Source: Rugamonas rivuli
GTDB lineage: Bacteria > Pseudomonadota > Gammaproteobacteria > Burkholderiales > Burkholderiaceae_D
Reading direction: 5' to 3'
Assembly (NCBI RefSeq): GCF_009380165.1
Contig: NZ_WHUF01000003.1
Location: forward strand, 496,001 to 560,000
Length of the DNA stretch: 64,000 nucleotides
Below, one piece after another: positions 29,206 through 37,259 of this stretch (position 1 is the stretch's first letter; every line of letters begins with the position of its first letter). The notes below the pieces were generated by a model. It ran no database searches. It was not told where the DNA came from and was given only the letters and a program-made list of their open reading frames with translations. Both the position numbers and the translations under genes were made by a program.

Positions 29206-30285
29206 TTACTTTGCGGCGGCCTCGGCCGCCTGGGTGGCGAGGCGGCGCTGGCGCACGGCGGCGGCCAGGTCGTGCAGCACCTGCACGCTGCTGTCCCAGT
29301 CGATGCAACCGTCGGTGACCGACTGGCCGTAAGTCAGCTCCTTGCCCGGCACCAGATCCTGGCGGCCGGCCACCAGGTGGGATTCCACCATCACGCCGAC
29401 GATGCGGTTGTCGCCGCCGGCCACCTGGCGGCCGATGTCGGCGCACACCGGCACCTGGTTCTCCGGCTTCTTCGAGCTGTTGGCGTGCGAGGCGTCGATC
29501 ATCAGGCGCGCCGCCAGGCCCTGGGCCGCGATCGCCTTGCAGGCTTCATCGACGCTGGCGGCGTCGTAGTTCGGGGTCTTGCCGCCGCGCAGAATGATGT
29601 GGCAATCCTCGTTGCCGTTGGTCGAGACAATGGCCGAGTGGCCGCCCTTGGTGACGGACAGGAAATGGTGCGGCTGCGACGCCGCCTTGATCGCCTCGAC
29701 CGCGATCTTGACGTTGCCGTCGGTGCCGTTCTTGAAGCCGACCGGGCACGACAGGCCGGAAGCGAGCTCGCGGTGCACCTGCGATTCCGTGGTGCGGGCG
29801 CCGATCGCGCCCCAGCTGATCAGGTCGGCGATGTACTGCGGGCTGATCACGTCCAGGTATTCGGTGCCGGCCGGCAGGCCCAGCTCGTTGATGTCGCGCA
29901 GCAGTTCGCGCGCCATGCGCAGGCCGTCGTTGATGCGGAAGCTGCTGTCCATGTACGGGTCGTTGATCATGCCCTTCCAGCCGACGGTGGTGCGCGGTTT
30001 CTCGAAGTAGACGCGCATGACGATCTCCAGGTCGCCGGCCAGTTCGCGGCGCAGCACCACCAGGCGGCGCGCATATTCCATCGCCGCCTTCGGATCGTGG
30101 ATGGAGCACGGGCCGACCACCACCATCAGGCGGTCGTCCTGGCCATGCAGGATACGGTGCAGCGCGATGCGGGCGTCAGCGGCGGTTTGCTCGGCCTGTT
30201 CCGAACACGCGAATTCGCGTATCAGATGGGACGGCGGCGTCAATTCCTTCATTTCGCGGATGCGCAAATCATCGGTACGGGGCAT
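29206..30285 (-). CDS. aroG: 3-deoxy-7-phosphoheptulonate (DAHP) synthase, class I
   Basis: First enzyme of the shikimate pathway: condenses phosphoenolpyruvate and erythrose-4-phosphate to DAHP. The 359-residue protein starts MPRTDDLRIREMKELTPP at ATG 30285, with GGAG 6 nt upstream; the in-frame codon at 30309 lacks such a site. Class I motifs include MVVVGPCSIHDPKAAMEYA, YFEKPRTTVGWKG, SPQYIADLISWGAIGARTTE, KNGTDGN and LMIDASHANSSKKPENQ. Which amino acid inhibits the enzyme cannot be told with certainty. The upstream leader encodes a Phe/Tyr-rich peptide and a terminator, so transcription is very likely attenuated by charged tRNA-Phe/Tyr levels. Confidence 0.96.
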   Translation of the reverse strand: MPRTDDLRIREMKELTPPSHLIREFACSEQAEQTAADARIALHRILHGQDDRLMVVVGPCSIHDPKAAMEYARRLVVLRRELAGDLEIVMRVYFEKPRTTVGWKGMINDPYMDSSFRINDGLRMARELLRDINELGLPAGTEYLDVISPQYIADLISWGAIGARTTESQVHRELASGLSCPVGFKNGTDGNVKIAVEAIKAASQPHHFLSVTKGGHSAIVSTNGNEDCHIILRGGKTPNYDAASVDEACKAIAAQGLAARLMIDASHANSSKKPENQVPVCADIGRQVAGGDNRIVGVMVESHLVAGRQDLVPGKELTYGQSVTDGCIDWDSSVQVLHDLAAAVRQRRLATQAAEAAAK

Positions 30286-30320
30286 GCTGTTCTCCAGGTG
30301 ATGAATCAAAAAATATGGGT

Positions 30321-30352
30321 AAAAAAAAACCGCCTCGGGAGGCGGTTTTTTG
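30321..30352 (-). terminator. aroG leader terminator (attenuator)
   Basis: Stem ACCGCCT/AGGCGGT (30340-30346 as the 5' arm in RNA, 30329-30335 as the 3' arm) closed by a CCCG-type loop and followed by nine T on the minus strand. It ends 36 nt before the aroG start codon and starts 43 nt after the leader-peptide stop. It precedes aroG rather than following a gene, as an attenuator should. It is also T-rich on the plus strand. Confidence 0.88.
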
Positions 30353-30460
30353 GAATTTGCTGGAACTCGTCTTTGCTTCTACGTGCACCGGCCGCTACTC
30401 CACCGCCTTTGGGTTGGAATTGCTAAAGTAAAAGTAGCCGGTAAAGAAGAAGCAGGTCAT
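30329..30460 (-). promoter_or_regulatory. Phe/Tyr ribosome-mediated transcription attenuator of aroG
   Basis: Contains three mutually exclusive RNA elements read in the minus direction. (1) Leader-peptide codons 4-12 are rich in Phe/Tyr. (2) An antiterminator strand AGGCGGU (30402-30408) falls in leader codons 18-20 and is fully complementary over 7 nt to the 5' arm of the terminator (30340-30346). (3) The terminator follows. A second pairing, ACCGGC (30437-30442) with GCCGGU (30387-30392), could be the pause hairpin. Stalling at the aromatic codons would free the antiterminator. The mechanism is established for E. coli pheA; its operation here is inferred. Confidence 0.85.
30395..30460 (-). 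CDS. Aromatic-rich leader peptide of aroG (21 aa)
   Basis: Short frame ATG 30458-30460 to TAG 30395-30397. It begins MTCFFFTGYFYF and ends NPKAVE: five Phe and two Tyr within residues 4-12, exceptional for so short a frame. A weak ribosome site (GGAAA) lies about 9-10 nt upstream, and the predicted transcription start is about 20 nt upstream. It acts as a sensor of Phe/Tyr-tRNA charging rather than as a functional protein (inference from pheL/trpL-type leaders). Confidence 0.85.
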   Translation of the reverse strand: MTCFFFTGYFYFSNSNPKAVE

Positions 30461-30487
30461 GTACGGGTTTCCGTGGGTGTTTAAATG

Positions 30488-30517
30488 ACTATAACGCTAT
30501 TGTTCGCGGGTTGGCAA
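30488..30517 (-). promoter_or_regulatory. Promoter of the aroG leader
   Basis: Minus-strand TTGCCA (30512-30517), 18-bp spacer, TATAGT (30488-30493, 5 of 6 to consensus). The predicted start near 30481 lies just upstream of the leader peptide and 26-55 bp after the tldD stop. Confidence 0.6.
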
Positions 30518-30542
30518 GTAGTTTATGGCTATAAGCTAATGC

Positions 30543-32003
30543 TCAGGCCGTGCCGCCCACCGTCACGCCGTCGATGCGCAGCGTCGGCTGGCCCACGCCC
30601 ACCGGCACGCTCTGGCCTTCCTTGCCGCACACGCCCACGCCCGGGTCCAGGCGCATGTCGTTGCCGATCATGGAGACGCGGTTCAGCACTTCCGGACCGT
30701 TGCCGATCAGCGTGGCGCCCTTGACCGGGTAGGTCACCTTGCCGTCCTCGATCATGTAGGCCTCGCTGGCCGAGAACACGAACTTGCCGTTGGTGATGTC
30801 GACCTGGCCGCCGCCGAAATTGACCGCGTACAGACCGTTCTTGACCGAGGCCAGAATTTCCGCCGGGTCCTTGTCGCCGCCCAGCATATAGGTGTTGGTC
30901 ATGCGCGGCATCGGCAGGTGGGCGAACGATTCGCGGCGGGCGTTGCCCGTCACCGGCATCTTCATCAGGCGCGCGTTCATGGTGTCCTGGATGTAGCCTT
31001 TCAGGATGCCGTCCTCGATCAGCGTGGTGCACTGGGTCGGGTTGCCTTCATCGTCGATGTTGAGCGAGCCGCGGCGGTCGGCCAGCGTGCCGTCGTCCAC
31101 CACCGTCACGCCCTTGGCGGCGACGCGCTCGCCGATCATGCCGGAGAAGGTCGACGAACCCTTGCGGTTGAAGTCGCCCTCCAGGCCGTGGCCGATCGCT
31201 TCGTGCAGCAGGATGCCGGGCCAGCCTGGCCCCAGCACGACGGTCATCGGACCGGCCGGCGCCGGGCGCGCATCGAGGTTGACCACCGCCGAGTTGACGG
31301 CGTCGGTCGCGTATTGTTCCAGCAGCGTATCGCTGAAGTAGCCGTAGTCGTAGCGGCCGCCGCCGCCGGACGAACCCATCTCGCGACGGCCGTTCTGCTC
31401 GACGATCACGGTCAGCGACACGCGCACCAGCGGGCGGATGTCGGCAGCCAGCACGCCGTCGCTGCGCACCACCAGCACCACATCGTATTCGCCGGCCAGG
31501 CTGGCCATCACCTGCACCACGCGCGGGTCCTTGGCGCGCGCCATTTTTTCGATGCGCTCCAGCAGCTTGACCTTGGCGGTCGCGTCCAGCGAGACCAGCG
31601 GATCGTGCGGCAGGTACAGCGAGCGGCCGCCGCTCGGCGTCATCGCGCCGGCCACCTTGATCTTGCCGGCGCCGGCGCGGGCGATGGTGCGCGTGGCCGA
31701 GGCCGCGTCCATCAGGGCCGCTTCCGAGATGTCGTCCGAGTAGGCGAAGGCGGTCTTGTCGCCGGAGACGGCGCGCACGCCGACACCCTGGTCGATCGAG
31801 AAGCTGCCGGTCTTGACGATGCCCTCTTCCAGGCTCCAGCCTTCGTTTTTGGTGAACTGGAAATACAGGTCGGCGTAGTCGACCTTGTGGGTGAACATCG
31901 AGCCCAGCGTCTTGAGCAGCTTGGCTTCGTCCAGTCCGAACGGCGTCAGCAGGATGTCGCGCGCCACGGCAAGGGTGGACAGATTCGGTTCAAATGGCTT
32001 CAT
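30543..32003 (-). CDS. tldD: Metalloprotease TldD
   Basis: Zinc metalloprotease that, with TldE/PmbA, processes small peptides such as microcin or CcdA-type antitoxin. The 486-residue protein has the catalytic HEAIGH (His267, Glu268, His272) within [14 protein letters not shown], the [14 protein letters not shown] segment and the C-terminal [20 protein letters not shown] block. The TldE partner is not in the window. It follows the nitrilase-like gene on the same strand after 40 bp, within the conserved glnE-yhdP-nit-tldD neighbourhood. Confidence 0.96.
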   Translation of the reverse strand: MKPFEPNLSTLAVARDILLTPFGLDEAKLLKTLGSMFTHKVDYADLYFQFTKNEGWSLEEGIVKTGSFSIDQGVGVRAVSGDKTAFAYSDDISEAALMDAASATRTIARAGAGKIKVAGAMTPSGGRSLYLPHDPLVSLDATAKVKLLERIEKMARAKDPRVVQVMASLAGEYDVVLVVRSDGVLAADIRPLVRVSLTVIVEQNGRREMGSSGGGGRYDYGYFSDTLLEQYATDAVNSAVVNLDARPAPAGPMTVVLGPGWPGILLHEAIGHGLEGDFNRKGSSTFSGMIGERVAAKGVTVVDDGTLADRRGSLNIDDEGNPTQCTTLIEDGILKGYIQDTMNARLMKMPVTGNARRESFAHLPMPRMTNTYMLGGDKDPAEILASVKNGLYAVNFGGGQVDITNGKFVFSASEAYMIEDGKVTYPVKGATLIGNGPEVLNRVSMIGNDMRLDPGVGVCGKEGQSVPVGVGQPTLRIDGVTVGGTA

Positions 32004-32043
32004 GATGGTGTCTTTTAGTAGTGTGGTGCAATTGTAGCGGAGT

Positions 32044-32841
32044 TCACATGGTCCGGTGTTTGAGCGCAGGCAGGCTCTGGCGGACGCTGTCCATGAACAC
32101 CAGGTCGATATCGCCGTGGACCGTGCCCTCGCCCTCGGCCAGCACGGACTTGACCGCGCCCCACGGGTCGATCAGCATGCTGTGGCCCCAGGTGCGGCGG
32201 CCGTTCGGATGGTTGCCGCCCTGCGCCGCCGCCAGCACATAGCACTGGTTTTCGATGGCGCGCGCGCGCAGCAGGATTTCCCAGTGCGCGTGGCCGGTGG
32301 TGTAGGTGAACGCGGCCGGCACGACGATCAGCGACACCGGCCCCATCGCGCGGTACAGCTCGGGGAAGCGCAGGTCGTAGCAGACCGACATGCCGACCTT
32401 GCCGAACGGCGCCTCGAACACGCCGACGTTCTTGCCCGGCACGATGGTCTTCGATTCGTTGTACGACTCCGTGCCCTTGGTGAAGCCGAACAGATGGATC
32501 TTGTCGTAGCGGCCCACGTGCTCGCCCTGCGGGTTGTAGACCAGCGTGGTGTTGATGACTTTTTCGGCGTCGTCGGAGGCCAGCGGCAAGGTGCCGCCGA
32601 TCAGCCAGATCTCCAGCTCCTTGGCCAGCGACGACATGAAGTCCTGGATCGGCCCGCGGCCCAGCGGCTCGGCCACGCCCACCTTGTCGCTGTCGTTCAA
32701 GCCCATGATGGCCCAGTATTCAGGCAGCAGCACCATCGTGGCGCCGGTCTCGGCGGCCTGCTTGACGAGGCGGCGCGCGGTGGCGATGTTCTCCGTCACG
32801 GACGGCGAGGAAATCATTTGTACTGCGGCGACTGTATTCAT
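32044..32841 (-). CDS. Carbon-nitrogen hydrolase (nitrilase superfamily, Nit1-like)
   Basis: Cytosolic amidase-type hydrolase; close homologues act on deaminated glutathione (known for Nit1), which is the likeliest role. The catalytic triad is visible: Glu41 in LLPEYW, Lys114 in YDKIHLFGF and Cys154 in [13 protein letters not shown]. The start ATG 32841 gives [20 protein letters not shown] (265 aa) with GGGA upstream; an in-frame TTG at 32856 would add five residues. It begins 15 bp after the yhdP stop, so it is probably cotranscribed with it. Confidence 0.92.
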   Translation of the reverse strand: MNTVAAVQMISSPSVTENIATARRLVKQAAETGATMVLLPEYWAIMGLNDSDKVGVAEPLGRGPIQDFMSSLAKELEIWLIGGTLPLASDDAEKVINTTLVYNPQGEHVGRYDKIHLFGFTKGTESYNESKTIVPGKNVGVFEAPFGKVGMSVCYDLRFPELYRAMGPVSLIVVPAAFTYTTGHAHWEILLRARAIENQCYVLAAAQGGNHPNGRRTWGHSMLIDPWGAVKSVLAEGEGTVHGDIDLVFMDSVRQSLPALKHRTM

Positions 32842-32856
32842 GGCTGTCCCGTTCAA

Positions 32857-35800
32857 TTAGTGCATGCCCTTGGCGGCGGGCGGCGGCTCCACTTTGGAGG
32901 CATCGAGCTTGGTGACGACCGGCGCCTTCCATGGCCCGGTCACCTGCATATGATAGGTCAAGGCCTTCATCACCGGCGCACTCAGGAACAGCTGCGCCAG
33001 GAAGCTGCCCAGGCCGATCACCGGATTGACGGCCAGCGCATACACCAGCGGCGCCGTGCCCAGATTCACTTCCGGTATCACCACCACATGCAGGTTGGTG
33101 GTTTCGTTGGCGATGTCGGCGCTGCCGTCCATCAACACGGTGGCGGCGACGCCGTGCATTTTCAAGTTGTCGGTCTTGGCGATGCCGTGGTTGATGGCGG
33201 CGTTGGCGGTGATGCCGTCGAACGCCAGGCCGTCGGAAAACACATCATGGAAATCCAGCTTGAGCAGGCGCGGCAAGGCTTGCAGGCTGAGCACGCCGAG
33301 CAGCTTGGCGGCGCCCGGATCCTGCTTCAGGAACTGGCCTTTTTCAACGTTGAGCTTGATGTCGCCGGACAGGCTGGGCAGGTCCAGCGCATACGGCAAG
33401 CCCTTCCAGGCGATGTCGCCGTTGAGCGTGCCCTTGCCGTTTTTCAGCGTGCCGGCGAAGCCGAAGCGGTCCAGCAATTTGCCGGCGTCGGCAATGTCGA
33501 GATTGAAGTTCAGGCCGGTGGTGTGCACACCATCCTTGGTCACCCACTTGCCGGTGCCCCGCAGTTCGCCGTCCGGATTGGCCAGCGACAGCTTGCTGAT
33601 GCGCCACTCACGCGCATTCGACAGCTGCGCATTGTTGGCTTGCAGTTCCAGCCGGCCCAGCTGCTTGTTGAACAGTTCGAAGCGCTCGACCACCACGTCC
33701 AGCGCCGGGATGGTGGCGGCCGCGCTCTTGCCGTCCAACAGTTCCTGCACATCCTTCGAGGCCGACTCCGGGATCACCAGCGACGACAGGCGGGCCGTCA
33801 CCTTGCCCAGGCCCTGCCCGGTCGACGGTTCGCTCCAGGTCAGGTAGCCGTTGGCCTGGCTGGAATCGACGCTGGCCTGCCACACCGATTTCTGGCGGCT
33901 GACGCCGACCACCACGTTTTCCAATTTGCGGTCGCCGATCACCAGTTCGCTGGCGCGGGCGGCGATGGTGTCCGGCATCACGTACTGGGCGATGTCGGCG
34001 CCGTCGGTGGCGGATGGCGCGGTGTCGGCCTTGCCGGCGATCTCGGTGCCGAAGTCCAGCCACGAGTCCACATTCAAGGCGCGCAGGCTGATGTTGAAGG
34101 CCATGCCGCTGTCCGGCTCCGGCGCCGGCGTGTTCACGCCTATGCCGCCGCGCACCAGCTTCCATGGCGTCTTGCCGGTCTTCTGGCGCTGGTAGCGGGC
34201 GGCGATGTTGCCGCCCAAAGCGATGCGCATGTCGTCGTGCACGGCGCCGGCAGCATCCGGCGTGAGCGCGCTGGTGAGCACGAAGCGCACAGGCAATGCA
34301 TCCGGCGCGGCCTTCCTGACCGGCGCAGGCAGTTCAATGCCGAGGCCGTTGAGCGTGGAGTCGACCGCCACCACCACCTGGTGGTCGCGCGCGGTGACGG
34401 TGCCGGTGTAGCGCGTGGCGCCCGAGAAGTGGCTGGCCAGGCGCTGCATGGCCGGCATCGGATAATTCTTGCGGAAGCCTTCGGCCGTCAGCATGCCGCC
34501 CAGTTTGACGACGATGGAATTGTCCTTCTGGCTGCCGCCGGTGATGCTGACCGGGCCGCCGAGGAAGGTGCCCGACAGCTGGTTCAGGTTGACGCCGTGT
34601 TCGTTGAATTCGATCTTGCCCTGCGACGCCTGCACCGGCGGCAGATCGTTCATCAGCACGATGTCGTTGTTCATCAGTTGCAGCGCGCCCTGCACCTTGG
34701 CGTCGATCAGGTGCGACAGCGGCAGGCGCAGGCTCAGCGCCAGCTTGGCGTTGCCTGTGGCCTGGGTTTCGTCGGTGAAGTGCGAGATCCATTCCAGCAC
34801 CGGGCTGACGGCCATGTACTTGAGGTATTCCTGCATCGGGCCGGCCGCGTTGCCGTCGATTTCCAGCATCGAATCGTGGATCGTCAAATCGGGGATCACC
34901 GCCTTCACGCCGGACAGCGCGACGCCGCCGGTGGTGGCGGTGTCGCCGCGGATTTCCATGCGGGCGCGGTCGAACACGAAGCTGCCCTTGATGTGCTCGG
35001 CCTGCGGCCACAGCGGCAGCGGCTTGCCGTCCTTGCCCAGCTCCTTGCCGTCGTGCAGGAAGTGGCTAGGCGAATAATTGAGCTTGCCCTCGGTCAGCTT
35101 GCCGGCCACGCGGAACTCGCCGCGCGCCTTGTCGGCGCCGGTGTCGCCGTGGAAGGGGAAGTGCGCCAGGTCGCCGCGCAGGCGCAGCGTGACGTCGCTG
35201 GCGACGCCGCCTTCGAGCGCACCGGTCAGCCAGGCGCGCAGGTCGTGCGGGGTCTGCATCGGCAGGTAGTTGTCGATGCGGTTGAGCTGGAAGCCGTTCA
35301 GCGTGCCGGTCAGGTCGATATTGCCTGCGCCCTTGCCGGCCAGCGGCATCTTGTGCGTGCCTTGCAGCGTGCCGCTCAGGCCCTGCTGCAGGAAGTCCAT
35401 GCTGTCGATCTGCAGCAGCAGCTGGTTGTCCGGCTCGAACGACCAGCGCGCCTTCAGGTTCAGATGGTCGAAGGGCATCGACGCTTCGCTGAAATAATCC
35501 GGCATCTGCAGCACCAGCTGCTGCGAGGCCAGGCTGAAGCTGCCGCCCTGGTCGCTGGCATCGATGGAGCCGCTCAGGTTGTCGAAGCCGGGAATGGCGG
35601 GCATGGCGGCGATGGCCGGCGACTTCGCGGTCTTGGCCTGCGCCAGGCGCGGCGGCTGCGGCTTCAGGCCCAGTCCGACCAGGTCGCCCTTGACGCGGTA
35701 GGATTGCAGCGCCGGATACGCGCCCTGCCATTCGGCGGAAAAGTTTTGCAGCAGGCCGCGCGGCGCGAAATCGGCCAGCAGCTTGCGCTGGTGCTCGGTC

Positions 35801-37053
35801 AGCGGCAGGCGCTCGGCAAGGCCGGCCATGGTTTGCAGGTCCAGCTGGCGGGCGCGGATTTCATAGCGCTCCGGCTTGGCGCCGCTGGCGGCGGTATAGT
35901 GTTCGGACAGCGAGGTCGGCGCCATCACCAGGCCGTCGCTGGTGGTCAGCGTCAGGTTGCTCAGTTCGATGCTGTGGCCCAGCGCGCCGAAGCGCGGCTT
36001 GAGCGCACCCCGCTTCACCAGCGGCGCGGTGGCCGACACTTCTTCGCGGGCGGCGATGCGGCCGGTCAGCTGGCGCAGGTCCAGCAGCGGCAGCTCCTTG
36101 CCCAGCACGGCGGACACATCGCGCAGGCCGACGTCGGCGGTGAAGCCGGTCAGGCGCGACTGGTCGATGCCTACCCAGGCGCGCAGCGAACCGCCGCCGC
36201 TATTGAGTTCGAACGGGAAGTCCAGCCAGGGTTTCCAGGCCAGCAGGTCGGTGCCGCGGATGTCGGCGTAGACCTCGCCCTTCCACATCGACACATTGGA
36301 CACCCGCGCGCCGAAAGCCGGATGGGTGAAGTCGGCGCGCACGTCCAGCGGCGCGGCCAGCGCCGACGGCGGCGTCGCCTTCAGCGCGAACTGGTGATGC
36401 AGCCACTGGTTGCGCAGCACGATGGTCAGGCCGTCCAGCGCCAGCGGCGGCGCGGCGCGCTGCAGGTCGGTCCATTGCAGGCGGCCTTCGCGGATGACGA
36501 TTTCGCGCTGCGACAGCAGCCAGTCGGCGCCCTTGCCATCGCTCGGACGGTTGGGATCGATGTAGATGCCGGCCACCAGCAGGCGGCCATCGGCTTCGCG
36601 CCGCACGTCGAGCTCGGGCCGCACCAGCTCCAGCGCGTCGAAGCGCACGGCGCCGGCCAGCACGCTCCACCACGAAACGGTGGCCGACACGCTGGGCAGC
36701 GCCAGCGCCTGCTTGCCCTGCTGGTCGTGCAGCACCACGTCGCCCAGGAACAGGCTGGGACGCAAGCCCTTCCAGGAAGCGTAGATGCGGGAAATGGTGA
36801 CGCGGTTGCCCACCGCCTGGCTGGCCGCACGCTCGATATCGCCCTTGTAGTGGTCGATATTCGGCAGCACCGCGTAGCGCAGCGTCAGGAACAGGATGGC
36901 GAAGGCGAAGTACAGCAGCAGGAACAGCTTGAGCGTGAAGCCCAGCACATGATGGGTGGCCAGGTTGCAGATGCGATAGGCGGCACGCAGCCGGTGCCAG
37001 CGCGCGGCCAAAGGCCCCTCGCCTGTCACAGTCTCCTCTTCTGGTTTTTGCAT
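32857..37053 (-). CDS. yhdP: AsmA-like envelope protein YhdP/TamB-type (DUF3971)
   Basis: A 1398-residue inner-membrane-anchored protein. One transmembrane helix at about 43-65 (LKLFLLLYFAFAILFLTLRY) is followed by a very long, beta-rich periplasmic region typical of bridge-like lipid transporters. YhdP homologues move phospholipid toward the outer membrane (known in E. coli). Recognisable blocks are YASWKGLRPSLFLGDVVLHD near the N-terminus and a C-terminal AsmA-like domain (GVLSLQALPRLLKLDFHDVF, then a GSADIANETTNLHVVVIPEV segment). The start is ATG 37053. It is divergent from glnE, a common arrangement in Burkholderiales. Confidence 0.93.
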   Translation of the reverse strand: MQKPEEETVTGEGPLAARWHRLRAAYRICNLATHHVLGFTLKLFLLLYFAFAILFLTLRYAVLPNIDHYKGDIERAASQAVGNRVTISRIYASWKGLRPSLFLGDVVLHDQQGKQALALPSVSATVSWWSVLAGAVRFDALELVRPELDVRREADGRLLVAGIYIDPNRPSDGKGADWLLSQREIVIREGRLQWTDLQRAAPPLALDGLTIVLRNQWLHHQFALKATPPSALAAPLDVRADFTHPAFGARVSNVSMWKGEVYADIRGTDLLAWKPWLDFPFELNSGGGSLRAWVGIDQSRLTGFTADVGLRDVSAVLGKELPLLDLRQLTGRIAAREEVSATAPLVKRGALKPRFGALGHSIELSNLTLTTSDGLVMAPTSLSEHYTAASGAKPERYEIRARQLDLQTMAGLAERLPLTEHQRKLLADFAPRGLLQNFSAEWQGAYPALQSYRVKGDLVGLGLKPQPPRLAQAKTAKSPAIAAMPAIPGFDNLSGSIDASDQGGSFSLASQQLVLQMPDYFSEASMPFDHLNLKARWSFEPDNQLLLQIDSMDFLQQGLSGTLQGTHKMPLAGKGAGNIDLTGTLNGFQLNRIDNYLPMQTPHDLRAWLTGALEGGVASDVTLRLRGDLAHFPFHGDTGADKARGEFRVAGKLTEGKLNYSPSHFLHDGKELGKDGKPLPLWPQAEHIKGSFVFDRARMEIRGDTATTGGVALSGVKAVIPDLTIHDSMLEIDGNAAGPMQEYLKYMAVSPVLEWISHFTDETQATGNAKLALSLRLPLSHLIDAKVQGALQLMNNDIVLMNDLPPVQASQGKIEFNEHGVNLNQLSGTFLGGPVSITGGSQKDNSIVVKLGGMLTAEGFRKNYPMPAMQRLASHFSGATRYTGTVTARDHQVVVAVDSTLNGLGIELPAPVRKAAPDALPVRFVLTSALTPDAAGAVHDDMRIALGGNIAARYQRQKTGKTPWKLVRGGIGVNTPAPEPDSGMAFNISLRALNVDSWLDFGTEIAGKADTAPSATDGADIAQYVMPDTIAARASELVIGDRKLENVVVGVSRQKSVWQASVDSSQANGYLTWSEPSTGQGLGKVTARLSSLVIPESASKDVQELLDGKSAAATIPALDVVVERFELFNKQLGRLELQANNAQLSNAREWRISKLSLANPDGELRGTGKWVTKDGVHTTGLNFNLDIADAGKLLDRFGFAGTLKNGKGTLNGDIAWKGLPYALDLPSLSGDIKLNVEKGQFLKQDPGAAKLLGVLSLQALPRLLKLDFHDVFSDGLAFDGITANAAINHGIAKTDNLKMHGVAATVLMDGSADIANETTNLHVVVIPEVNLGTAPLVYALAVNPVIGLGSFLAQLFLSAPVMKALTYHMQVTGPWKAPVVTKLDASKVEPPPAAKGMH

Positions 37054-37259
37054 CAATAAGCTAATAAATCAGGCCATGCGTCAAATAAATCGCTAAACTC
37101 GGTTTCAAGCTTTTATGCCTGCGCAGCAATTCTACCGCATCACCTGTGCAAACCAGCGCCACTTATGGCCTGGACGCACCGGTTTTACATGCTTTACAGT
37201 GGGTTACGCGCCGCTACCGATCAACCGCCGTCACAACTGCTTCAGGAAACACGTCGCCA

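Noticed and set aside
32056-37059. Very long plus-strand open frame (1667 codons) opposite yhdP and the nitrilase gene
   Set aside because: Composition is that of a GC-rich antisense frame (Arg/His/Gln/Val repeats), with no motifs; the opposite strand encodes recognisable proteins over the whole span.
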